DNA of 64,000 nucleotides from Anthoceros angustus (lineage: Eukaryota; Streptophyta; Anthocerotopsida; Anthocerotales; Anthocerotaceae): the NCBI GenBank assembly GCA_010909165.1, contig MU008164.1, forward strand, positions 806,001 to 870,000, given 5' to 3'. The position numbers and the translations under genes are program-made. Below are positions 54,500 through 64,000 of the stretch, piece by piece (positions within the stretch are counted from its first letter, which is position 1; the number at the start of each line of letters is the position of its first letter). Below the pieces are notes generated by a model that searched no databases, was not told the DNA's origin, and worked only from the letters and a program-made list of their open reading frames with translations.

Positions 54500-55605
54500 T
54501 CCATGACACACACTTCTCATCTGGATGTGGATCCTGCACGAGCATCCAATCCTTGTCCATAACAACAATAGGATCAAGCTAACCACCAAGTCGCCTGAGG
54601 AGCACTATCTTGCTCGTGCAGACGGAAAGAAGAATTAGAACGCACGTTTGCCGCTCTTTTCACAACCTTCTCCATGCCTTGTCCGCCACCACCCTTTGAT
54701 GTGCTATTCTTCGCTGACGACATGCTCCCGGATTTTGCCTGCCCCACAGAGGCAATGTGCCCTCCCATACCTACATCGACTACATGTTGCATTGGCAAGG
54801 TGCCCCCATGTGCAGACTTGGTAGGTTGCGCCTCCGGCAATTCGGTTCCCGAGGGAGCTGTTGTCTTTGCCTTGCTTGCACCCCTAGTTTTCTTTGGCTT
54901 CCGGGGAGCCACTAGCGGGTCGTCGACTGGGTCTACCTGATCCTTCTTGCTCCTCCTCCCGCTTGCCATCTTCCTGCGAACAAACCCTAAAATATTTAGT
55001 AGAGAACGCAATGGCATAGTTGTTCAAATTCTCTGCAAGGATGAACAATGGACCTTTCTCCGGCCTACTATCTAGCTCACAAGAAGGCTGTCTCGCGTTT
55101 GCCTCCCAACTCCGAAGCATTTGATGAAGGTTGCTCTTCAGCTCTGTTGCTTTAGAGCGCGTTGCCCCAGCGACTTGGAAGCCCTAGATCGCTTTGGTGT
55201 GCCTAAATTCTGCAAGCAAATAGAGTTTCAAGCAAGCCCACACATTACTTCCGCTGGTAAGGACTTATGTGCAAGCGAGCCATACCATAATGCAAACCGC
55301 CATAAAAACAAGTTTGGTTATTAGGGTTTCCTTGCCCTCCAGAATATATCCCAAAACGCTAAATTGGCGGACACCATATTTAAGCAGGCCCTAGTTTAAA
55401 CCCCAATTGTCCAATAATCATATTCTCTTTATTACAGCTACTGTTATATCAGTCTACAATGTAAAAATAACGATGATTTATCGAGACATCTCTTGAGGAT
55501 ACGCAATCATGTTCAACTAATTAGGCAAGAAACTAAGGCATTTCCCTCTTCGCTCTAGGCCGGCTAAGAGAGGTGTCTTCCTTTTGCATGTGTCTTCCTT
55601 TTCAA
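54500..55605. repeat. Repeat block Y', longer copy
   Basis: Longer version of 51656-52740. It carries the minus-strand frame 54574-55017 and a downstream conserved-looking stretch on the minus strand (DPIVVMDKDWMLVQDPHPDE) near 54497-54575. Confidence 0.65.
54574..55017 (-). CDS. Hypothetical basic protein
   Basis: 147 codons on the minus strand, Lys/Arg/Ser-rich and low in complexity (MASGRRSKKDQVDPVDDP, PRKPKKTRGASKAKTTAP, ASVGQAKSGSMSSAKNSTS). The equivalent frame at 51902-52168 is broken by small deletions. Upstream on the same strand, 54884-55120 reads another Glu/Arg-rich frame. It could be part of a mobile-element protein. No domain is recognised. Confidence 0.3.
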   Translation of the reverse strand: MPLRSLLNILGFVRRKMASGRRSKKDQVDPVDDPLVAPRKPKKTRGASKAKTTAPSGTELPEAQPTKSAHGGTLPMQHVVDVGMGGHIASVGQAKSGSMSSAKNSTSKGGGGQGMEKVVKRAANVRSNSSFRLHEQDSAPQATWWLA

Positions 55606-55610
55606 ACATC

Positions 55611-56325
55611 CTCATTGCTCAAGGTTTGTTAAGGCAGGCCTCTTCCGCCTGTCGACGACTTCCTTTCACACCACCAGGACCCCTTAAAGCTGAGGTTCTC
55701 CACTACGCCCAGGGTATGCGATCTTGCACCTAACCCACATGCAGGAAGGAGGTTGGAGTTCCTTTCTTTTGCAAGGCTCACATGCTATTCTTGGTCTATG
55801 TTGTTCGTTGCGTATGAGTGAAGCCAATGGCACTTATCACACAAGGCTCCTGACGGCGTTTAGATGGGCTTCTCTTCAGAGCACGGTAAAGATGCAAATT
55901 TCTAGGTGTCGAAGAAACACCCCGCGCAATAGTTGGCGACGTCAACTGCCGACGTCTGCGTCCGTTGCCTACATAAGCAACGTTGAAACATTCTAAATGG
56001 ATCACATCATATTATCTCTCACAACATAGACAAACAGTGGAAAAAATTTTGCAAGTTGAAGGTTACAACTTGCGTTAGAATCGATCATGTGCCAAGGATA
56101 GCAAAAGATCAATGCTAAGCGACCTCAACACAAACCTCTTCAATGCTTTTTTTTGTTTTTTTGAACATTGTGCATTTGCTCTAATAGAAGTAGAAGCGTT
56201 CGAAGGTGCGACATTTTTGATTAAAGTCATACAATCTGTATTTATTAGCTTCACCGTGCACTTGATTAAGTGTCTTCATTAGCTTCTATATGGTGTGTGC
56301 TAGTAGAAAGGTGTCCGCAAATAGA
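55611..56325. repeat. Repeat block Z', longer copy
   Basis: Longer version of 53818-54499, continuing after 56320 into unique sequence (GCAAATAGAAAAGTG). A 90-codon plus-strand frame at 55724-55996 has no recognised domain. Confidence 0.6.
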
Positions 56326-57153
56326 AAAGTGTACATACTATGTTAGAGAAACAAGATTATCCACTTATTTCTGCTATATAAATATAGGTACCATGATTTG
56401 TAAGACATCATAATTTATGAAAAAAATCATGATGCCTCCATATGTTCCAAACAAGTACAAAGAATATAAGATATAATCTTCATCCACTCCATGATAAATA
56501 TTACATTCATGATTGACCGTCTTGAGTGGAGTTCTACAATTTTCTTTCCATCATTTTTCGAGATGCCGAGAGACTCAAGTATAGGAGATGGAAGGCCTTC
56601 CATTTGTCGCTGGATTGATATGCCGAGCAAATAAAAAGAGTAATTTAAGATTTGTTTTAAAACTACGGTTTAGTTTTGTATTCGGCGAAAATGAGTTTAG
56701 CCTGACAAGCGGATGATACATGGGAGATACGCCCACGGCCAGCGGTAAGCATGCCGCCTCGTCCTCACCTTGGCTTCTGGTTCTACTTCTCCTTCTCCCT
56801 CCCCGCTGAAGGCCTGGCTGGTTATCTGTTACTGGTGGACGCAGAAAGGCAACGGTGAGCAGCCGAGCAGAAGGAGGAAGCAGGAAGCAGGAAGGCAGGA
56901 GGTGGCAGAAGCGAAGGCATTGCCAGCCAAGTCCGAGACGCTCGAGCGCGGTCATGGCGGAGTCCGTGGCGCACGGCTGATTACCGCGCTGTCGAATTCC
57001 GCATGTGGAGACCGGTGCTGCAGCAGCTGGACCGGCAGGGGACTGCGGCCAGCCGGAGGCGCGCTGCGGGTCATGAGCGCAACGCAATTGCAGAGCTCTG
57101 CGAGTAGTCATCCCGTGTAGAGTCGGCGTGTAGGGACTAGGGGGGAGGGTTCC
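56326..57153. other. Intergenic region and presumed TRB promoter
   Basis: AT-rich until about 56700, then GC-rich sequence upstream of the TRB start. Antisense open frames here (56575-57318 minus) are shadows of the GC-rich sequence; no gene is supported. Confidence 0.4.
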
Positions 57154-59217
57154 ATGGGGGCTCCCAAGCAGAAGTGGACGCCGGAGGAGGAGGCTGCGCT
57201 CCGAGCCGGCGTGGAGAAGTACGGGCCTGGGAAGTGGCGCCACATCCAAAAAGACGCCAAATTCGGCCCCTCCCTCACCTCCCGCTCCAATGTTGATCTT
57301 AAGGTCAAATACCTTCACCCTGCTCCTGCCCTGTTTCCGGCTTCCTGCACAATTCCAATCTTAGGGTTAGATGTACAGCACGGGCCCAGATTGCGAGCCA
57401 GCTTCATACAAGCTCAATTAGGTTGGAAGATTGGCGTACTTAGGGCTGCTGTTGCACCACTTCGAACCAGAGATGTCCACTCCTGCCACGGGAATGTGTG
57501 GGGTCTGCCCTCCCTAGGAGTTAGAGTGACAGTTAGGTCGTGTATACCAAATCTTTAATATTCCTCACGCACCATCGCCATGACAATCCCTAACTTCTGG
57601 CTTCTTGATATTTGTAGTCGCTCCTTAGCCTTAGGTTTGTGCTCTCGATTCCATGTCACCGGGATGGGACTTGGCCTAGGTTTGGGTGTATGGAGGATCT
57701 AGGGTTTCCTTCCTTGGAAATTTGTGTATCATGTTGTCTAGGTTGGACGATCTGTGGATGAGGCTAGCAGTTGCCGGTCAGCAGGCAATGTTCTGAGTGA
57801 GCTGGACTTGAACCTGAGTACGTCAGGCAGTGGGGAGGTTCTGGGATATGGGTTAACATGGCTGCCACTTTGTTCTGTTTTCGCAGGACAAATGGAGGAA
57901 TATGAGCGTGAGCTCCAATGGTCATGCATCCAGAGACAGGTCATCGAAACCGCTTGCTTTAACAGCAGCAACAGACTTGCTGAGCCTTGGTCTTGAGGAT
58001 CCTAATCCTCTGGGCCTTCCCAGTCCTGATGGATTAGCTGATGGGAAATCTATGATATTGGCAGACCCTGAGTTCATGTCCGGGAAACTTCTAGGACCAA
58101 GGTATGGATGTTGCTCGTTTTTTATTATTTTTTTTGCTCTCAGGATGGCGTAGTGGTTGTTGTATTAGTAGCTGTAGCAGTAGTAACAGCTTATTTGCTG
58201 ACTTGGAGAATTCATCTTGAATGAACGTGTCTCAATTGTTCCAGATTTGATGAGTTTGTGATGGAGGCCATCAGAGTTGCCAACGATCGGAATGGGTCAA
58301 ACTCTGGTGCGATTGCAACTTACATTGAGGTGAGCAGAACCATCTCCAACGCTCATCCAGAGCTTAGAGCTCAACAATTTTCAGCATCAACCGTGCCCGT
58401 GATTCTAACCCGGTTACTGTTAAGATGTTCAGGATGTGCCGTTATGTCTCTTTTTCCCGTGGTGAATTGATCTTCATATGTCTCAAACTTGTTTTCACAA
58501 ATGGAATTTTATTTCTTCATGTGCAGGAGCATCATCCTGTCCCCACCAACTTCCGAAGACTTTTAACAGCAAAGTTGAAGCAGCTGAGCATGGAAGGCAA
58601 GCTGGTGAAGGTAGGTTTCGTACGAGCTTGTGCCGTCTGGTTTTTAGTAGAGGGCGTTTGAAGCACATGTTGATCCTGTGAACTCCCTCGTGTTTGTGGC
58701 AGTTGCGCCAAAATTACAAAATCAGCAACAGTGAGACTTCACCGCCCTCAATAAATGGGGCGAAACCTGCCAAGCTACGGCCAATGCGAGGGCACGATAC
58801 GGACGCAGAGTTAAAACACAGCCCCAGATTTCCGCGAGAAGCCACGAAGAAAGTGCGAGGGAATTTCGGCGTGAAAAAAGCCCAAAAGAATGTTGATCTC
58901 GCCCGAGCCAGGATGAAAAATGCGCAGGAAGCAGCCCGGGCAGCTGCCCAGGCCGTTGCGGAGGCAGAGGCTGCAGCGACCGCCGCGGAGCTGGCCGCCA
59001 GAGAGGCCGAGGCTGCAGAGCAGGAGGCAGAAGCTGCCGAAGCTGCCGCAGAAGCCGCCCAAGCGGCCGTCAGACCACCGAAGAAAGGTGCCCACTCTTC
59101 TCCCTTCTTCCTCTTTTTGTCGGCCTTCGTGTGTTCTCCTTCCCCCACTTACCCTGCCGACATGCTGCAGCGAAACTGGTGTACAATTTTCCAGAGGCAA
59201 ATGCCGTGGAAGCCTAA
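57154..59217 (+). CDS. TRB: Telomere repeat-binding factor (single-Myb-histone, TRB family)
   Basis: TRB proteins bind telobox/telomeric repeats through an N-terminal Myb domain, associate through an H1/H5 globular domain, and recruit chromatin complexes such as PRC2. Exons: 57154-57303, 57887-58101, 58245-58329, 58527-58610, 58703-59087 and 59171-59217, giving 321 residues. Seen: [20 protein letters not shown] at the very N terminus, then [26 protein letters not shown] across the first intron (the TRB-type Myb), then [46 protein letters not shown] (H1/H5 domain), and a long Ala/Glu-rich coiled coil near the C terminus. The last exon ends [12 protein letters not shown]. The first intron (583 bp) is the longest seen here. 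Start at 57154 matches the family's invariant MGAPKQKW. Confidence 0.93.
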
Positions 59218-59541
59218 TCCGAGGGTCTTCGAATCACGGATGCTTGTTCTACTTCGGGCCTTCCTAATGTGGGGATTGTATTGTAAAACATGTATCAAAA
59301 ACGTCTTGTTGAAGATTTGCTCTGTTGGACTCATTGGTCTGCAAAATTCTTCCCATGCCTTGGCCACCCCCATCCGTCCCGGGATCCTCTAGCTCCTAGA
59401 CCCTCCTAGAACATAGATTTTGCCATTCAGACGACGAGACTTTCAGGTCTCCTATCTTTCTGTTCCCAGTTCCGAGCTGACAAGAGCTGGATGTCTGACA
59501 TATGGTGATTGTTAATATTATCCTGCGCTGTCCGCTGTTGT

Positions 59542-59633
59542 GGATGGAAGTTAACACTTCGTGAGGATGGAAGTTAACACTTCATGTGGATGGAAGTTAG
59601 CATTTCATGTGGATCGAAGTTAACACTTCATGA
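59542..59633 (+). repeat. 23 bp minisatellite, four units
   Basis: Unit GGATGGAAGTTAACACTTC plus a 4-base variable end is repeated four times with a few substitutions, between the TRB gene and the LysM gene. Confidence 0.85.
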
Positions 59634-59773
59634 CTTGAGGGTCAGTTATATGCTCTATGCTAACTGTTTAGGGTGCGGCCCGGTTTGAAATCCATGTTTG
59701 GCGCGTCGTCCTGTGTAAAGGTGGCCGACGGCTTGCTAGCAGAGCTGGCTTCCGCCGAGCAAGCCTGTCGGCC

Positions 59774-60631
59774 ATGGAAGCCACAGTGCTGGCCTGGCAA
59801 GCCCCCGGCGCGGGCTGCATGAAGGCGGCCCGGAACGGGCCGTCTTCCTCGCTCGTCAAGGTGGTGGCTGCGAGACGGGTCCCAGTCGCGCCGGGAGGCG
59901 AGCCGGCCTTGCTGGTGGTCAGAAGGATCAAGAAATGGCAGCAGGAAAAGGAAAAGGAACAGGAAAAGGCGGCGCCGGAGAAGGAACGGGAAAAGGCGGC
60001 GCCGGAGAAGGGACGGGCAAAGGCGGCGCCGGAGAAGGAACGGGCAAAGGCGGCGCCAGAGAAGGAGACGCAGCAGTACCGGCTGAAGGAAGGCGAGTGG
60101 GTTGCGGAGCTGGCGGACAGGCTTGGAGTCCGGGTGCAGGATCTGCAGGCGCTCAACCCGAGCGTGAACCTGGACCGGGTGTTCCCCCGGCAGGTGATCC
60201 TCATCCCCAAGCCGAAAGGAAGTTTTGCGGAAGGCGCACGGGAAGCGCTCGCTCTCCGGCCTTCTGTGCAGATTGTGGACTCCCTGGAAGCGGAATCGGA
60301 GCCCCAAGGGGAGGCGGAGCAGGATTTGGCAAAGCGGGGCCAGGACGGCGGAGCCGCGTTTCGTGCTGCTGAGTCGTCGGGAAAGAGCCAGGATGGGAGC
60401 ACCAAGGACAGCGGAGTCCGGTCTGGCGAATCGCGAGGCGCGGAACCTTCGGAGGAGGCGATGGAGGAGTATATGGTCCAGCCCGGGGATTATCTTGCGG
60501 ACATCGCTGCCAGGCACGGAGTGAAGCTCAAGGCGTTGATTGCCCTAAACAAGCTGAATTACGAGGATCGGATTCGAGTCGGCCAGATTCTTTTGCTGCC
60601 TCCGGATGAGCCATCTCATGTACTTGCCTGA
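59774..60631 (+). CDS. Protein with two LysM domains and a 9-residue Lys/Ala/Glu repeat
   Basis: 285 residues without a hydrophobic secretory signal; the N terminus is Ala/Arg/Ser-rich and could be an organelle transit peptide. Residues about 57-98 hold a charged repeat (KAAPEKERE, KAAPEKGRA, KAAPEKERA). A first LysM lies at about 100-146 (QYRLKEGEWVAELADRLGV, VQDLQALNP, VFPRQVILIP) and a second at about 233-277 (YMVQPGDYLADIAARHGV, LKALIALNKLN, IRVGQILLLP). LysM binds GlcNAc-containing glycans; in an intracellular or plastid protein the ligand could be peptidoglycan-like, which is speculative. The codon for His near the end (CAT/GTACTT at 60617) could serve as a splice donor joining to 60892, which would fuse it to the next gene. 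I treat them as separate. Confidence 0.75.
   Translation: MEATVLAWQAPGAGCMKAARNGPSSSLVKVVAARRVPVAPGGEPALLVVRRIKKWQQEKEKEQEKAAPEKEREKAAPEKGRAKAAPEKERAKAAPEKETQQYRLKEGEWVAELADRLGVRVQDLQALNPSVNLDRVFPRQVILIPKPKGSFAEGAREALALRPSVQIVDSLEAESEPQGEAEQDLAKRGQDGGAAFRAAESSGKSQDGSTKDSGVRSGESRGAEPSEEAMEEYMVQPGDYLADIAARHGVKLKALIALNKLNYEDRIRVGQILLLPPDEPSHVLA
59965..60066 (+). repeat. 27 bp coding minisatellite, nearly four units
   Basis: AAAGGCGGCGCCGGAGAAGG plus 7 bases, repeated at 59965, 59992, 60019 and 60046 in frame in the LysM gene, coding a KAAPEKxRx unit. Confidence 0.85.
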
Positions 60632-60891
60632 TGCCCCTGTCGCCAGTTTTGCTCACCATGTGAAGTTGAGGCTATAGTAGCTGAATTGTCCCGTCCCTTG
60701 TGGTGCTACAGAATGAAGGATCCTGTCTTTGCTCTGACCGTTTGCTCAGGCCTCTTTCTTGCCAGTCGTTGTCCATTTCAAGGTAGAAAACAGCCCCCAG
60801 TGTTGCTTGATAGCACAGATCCGTTCTGTTGCAGTGAGGGGAGGGGCAGAGTGGCTGATGTTCGTGTGTGCTGGTGGTGTTTGTCTTCAGT

Positions 60892-62242
60892 TTGAGATTC
60901 AGAGAACGTCGCAGGTGTCGTCTGTGTGGACGGTTGCGAGAGGGCTTCCGTATGATCCCATCTTCCAGGCGGCAGCTCTGCTGTCCGGCATTATTGTTGC
61001 TTGTGGGATGGTGGCTGCAAAGGGGAGGCAGCAGCCGGTGCAGGAGGGAGGGAGGAAGGTGCGGGTCCTGGGATCTGAGTTCTCGGGGAGATCGGGTCTG
61101 GGGTTTTGGTTTGGCCGGAGCAGGTATTCGCGCCAGTTGGAAGCTGCTGCCCAGTCGGTTGCATCCACTATCCTGTCTACCGTCCAGGGGGCAGATGGGG
61201 CGATGGTTGGGCATGGGTTTGCCACTGGGAAGTCTCAGCAGGAGGCCATCGAAGTAGCTTTCCGAGCAGCGTTGAGCTCGCTGAAACAGCCCTTGGCAAC
61301 CGTGGCTGTCTTTTCGCTGAGCAGGCTTCCTCAGAGCCGCATCCCAGCTGGTAAGAATGCTTCCACTGAGATGAGTGCATGTGGCATTTCGTTGTCCTGA
61401 GGCGACATTCGTCGGGCATTTGAAGCTTAGCAAAGCTGCTGCCGTGTTGATGCAGGTGTGAAAGCAGCAGATGCTGCAGCCTTGCTGACCAAGCTCATAC
61501 CGGAAGAGCTTCCTTCGTTCTCGGGAGTCATGACCTTGGGTGGAGGCGGGTTTCTCAGCCTGGCCAACTTGGAGAGCAAGGAGGGATCGCTTGAGGAGTG
61601 GGCTGCAGTGCTGCTATTCGCTGCCCCCGAGAACTCTATCAAGGTGGGCTGGGCTGCGCAAGGTGAGGGCGTCCAGCAGGCTGTCCAAACTGCTGCGGAA
61701 GAGCTAAAGCGGAAAGTAAGCCATGCTGCTTGAGTTTTCTTTCTCCACAGCCAAGTGTATATTTTTGAGATGCATTCTCGTTAATGACTGTCATCTCTGG
61801 ACGAAAATGTCTCTCTTCGTCCCTGTCAGCTTGTGCGCAGTGCAAAACTCAAAGCTGTGGTTGCCAATGTCTCGGGGAACAACGGGAAGGCCGTTCTGGA
61901 TGAGGTGAGTAGTGCAACTGTCGGCTTACTAGCTTCAACCTGGTTTTCGCTCCTGGGCTGACTCTGATGCATCTGTTGTGGTTGCAACAGCTTGCATCCA
62001 GTTTCCCCCAGGCGTCACTCTACGAAGTAAGTGCAGCAGGAGCCAAGCTTACAACAGCCTCGGATTGGCAGTTGACGGTGGGAGACGCCCCATCATCAGT
62101 CATTGCATCTGAAGGTGTCATCCTGTTTGGATTGACCACTGACGCAGACTTCGGTGGTGCCTTCTTCGCTAGTGTTTTAGGTCAGTGGTTGTATGGAAGG
62201 CACGTCCATGTGACCGCAAGACCACCATTATCACCAAAATAA
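60892..62242 (+). CDS. Unrecognised membrane-anchored protein (5' exon unresolved)
   Basis: Exons 60892-61350, 61455-61715, 61830-61904 and 61991-62242 join in frame with canonical GT-AG introns of about 85-115 bp. The N-terminal part has one hydrophobic segment (FQAAALLSGIIVACGMVAA). The remainder is alternating alpha/beta with two Gly-rich stretches (FSGVMTLGGGGFLSLANLE and IASEGVILFGLTTDADFGG). It is weakly like FIST-type sensory domains, but I would not rely on that. The first visible exon follows an acceptor at 60891; the preceding exon could be a short one near 60713 or the LysM gene itself. Confidence 0.55.
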
Positions 62243-62444
62243 CTGATTCAGTACACATTCTTCGTTTGCGCCAGTTTCATCAAATTGATATTCCTAAACA
62301 ACAGAGGGACATGCAGGGGCTAGAATTTCCTACTGCCTGACCACGTAGAATATCATGGCAAACAGCGTAGCAACTTTGGCTTGGTTTCCGCTAACAAAAT
62401 AGGTCACGGCGGCAGCAGCGTGTCCTCGTGAAAACCACTTCCTG

Positions 62445-63005
62445 CTACTCCGGTCCGCTCCCAGGAACAAGCTACATGGAACAAAACAACCGGGTTCGGT
62501 CAGGTCAGCCTGTAGATGATAACATTCGGTGAAGAACCCCCGCTCTTGTCAGGCATAGAAAATACAGGAATGGGGAACTCACAATGGCAATGTTGTTCCC
62601 GTTGAGAAGGATCTGATCGAGCTTGGTTATCCGACGTCCCTCCGGTGTGATCTCACTGTAACCAAAATACGAAAGAGTCAGCTGCAGCTCCCAAATTCCT
62701 CCAACCAGGGACGCAGCAGAAAGTGCGGGGAGCTCACATACTATTCCGTTACGTCCTCCAGCACCATGTTGACGTAGACATCAAACCCTCGCAGTGTGCC
62801 CACCAGCTCCTTGTCGCCCTTCATTATCACCCATATCTTGGATCCTATGCATCTGTCGATCAACTCTGCAACGTCCAACAAACACACACGCAACCCTTAC
62901 ACTCAGATACAAAGCAACAGACATGAGCATCCAATGGAAGATAGCAGTTCAGATATCAACACCATCCCCACCGGAGGGCATCAGATGTGAAGGATTGTGC
63001 GACAT
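62445..63005 (-). CDS. LSM5: LSM5, core protein of the LSM1-7 and LSM2-8 rings
   Basis: LSM5 is part of the cytoplasmic mRNA-decay ring and the nuclear U6 snRNA ring. Four minus-strand exons: 63005-62972, 62865-62742, 62655-62583 and 62471-62445, total 258 bp, 85 residues. They read [77 protein letters not shown] and LVPGSGPE. The Sm1 motif (with [13 protein letters not shown]) and Sm2 motif ([11 protein letters not shown]) are complete. All splice sites are GT-AG and phases fit. Length equals the family norm. Confidence 0.95.
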
Positions 63006-63619
63006 CGTGAAGCGAAGAGAGCACAACGGGAAGAATGGAGTCTTGAGTGTAGAACCCTAACTCTTCAGGTTGCTTTGGGATCCTTAGTTTCTTGATTAAG
63101 CGACACTAGATATTAATTGTTATCGTCATTACTCAGTGCAGAGTCGTCGGGCAAAACTCTCGCACGCGGCTCCCGCCAAGTCCATGGAATGAAGCGGCGG
63201 TGACGTCCACCTCCGAGGGGGGCGATCGTCCGAACTCGTATAGATGACTTCGGAGTATGTAATCTACTTAACGGACGCCTACTAGCATGGACTTTGGACA
63301 ACGCAGACAATGATAGGTAACGCTGAAAAAATGCCAAATGCCCTACCCATCCAGAATACCTCATAAAATCCATTGTTCCGTTCAACAAGACACAGAGCAG
63401 TGTCGACACTAGAAGGTGAGGATAAACTCCGTAAATAAGATGTACAGTCAAGTGACTCTAACGACTCAAATCGACAGGAGATATTTATTAAAAAGTCTTC
63501 AAGGAGGGCCTCTATCCTGCGCACAAGACTCATGCCTGCGAGAAGACGACAGGAAGTATCAACAATCAGCTCCGGTCCAGTGCCAACGATTCAGGCATGC
63601 AGCAGGGAAAAGGTCGAGG
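63006..63619. other. Intergenic: LSM5 promoter and ARF 3' flank
   Basis: About 600 bp between the LSM5 start and the ARF stop. Minus-strand open frames here (63113-63533) have no recognised domain. Confidence 0.4.

Positions 63620-64000
<381 letters not shown>

Noticed and set aside
56575-57318. 247-codon minus-strand frame over the TRB start
   Set aside because: Antisense to the conserved Myb exon and upstream GC-rich DNA, no domain.
58714-59200. Ala/Ser-rich minus-strand frames
   Set aside because: Antisense to the Ala/Glu coiled coil of TRB.

Overview
This window is nuclear DNA of a land plant. Genes are intron-split with mostly 80-120 bp introns, packed closely on both strands, and belong to plant families: a peptide tyrosine sulfotransferase, organelle PPR editing factors, an ACS10/12-type aminotransferase and a TRB single-Myb-histone protein. 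The large PPR genes carry the KP variant of the DYW deaminase domain (a KPAKACIEV segment replaces the PG box, and the protein ends in DRH). That variant is known from hornworts, lycophytes and ferns, the lineages with U-to-C organelle RNA editing. With the short introns and compact spacing, a hornwort (Anthoceros-like) is my best guess. This is inference, not proof.

Layout: 1-2.9 kb, a tyrosylprotein sulfotransferase gene plus a damaged partial copy. 3.7-13.5 kb, a convergent pair, a secretory cyclophilin-like gene (+) and NOL10/ENP2 (-), with the cyclophilin-like gene present three times and the NOL10 3' end three times. 13.5-16.1 kb, AT-rich intergenic DNA. 16.1-28.2 kb, two head-to-head DYW:KP PPR genes, then a mosaic block made of fragments of the second PPR gene and of the 28.2-29.2 kb region, then a second PPR 3' end. 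28.8-39.5 kb, divergent BRF1 (-) and eIF5B (+). 40.0-43.3 kb and perhaps beyond, a protein with two cyclic-nucleotide-binding domains (-). 44.9-49.1 kb, a convergent sialidase-fold gene (+) and ACS10/12-like aminotransferase (-). 50.4-56.3 kb, an AT-rich repeated block with only hypothetical ORFs. 57.2-64 kb, a TRB telobox-binding protein, a double-LysM protein, an unrecognised membrane protein, LSM5 (-) and the 3' end of an ARF GTPase (-).

Most intact genes are housekeeping: Pol III initiation (BRF1), 60S joining (eIF5B), ribosome biogenesis (NOL10), mRNA decay/splicing (LSM5) and vesicle traffic (ARF). The biologically most interesting element is the PPR pair. Each protein joins an N-terminal segment matching the PDF motif of organellar single-stranded DNA-binding (OSB) proteins to a 17-motif PLS array and a DYW:KP domain, and the two genes share an 88 bp intergenic region.

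Four duplicated regions (1-2.9, 3.6-11, 19-29 and 50.4-56.3 kb) show the same pattern: cleaner copies next to copies full of homopolymer and short-repeat contractions, with back-and-forth jumps at short shared sequences. I think these are largely assembly or gap-filling artefacts, so gene copy number here should not be taken at face value.
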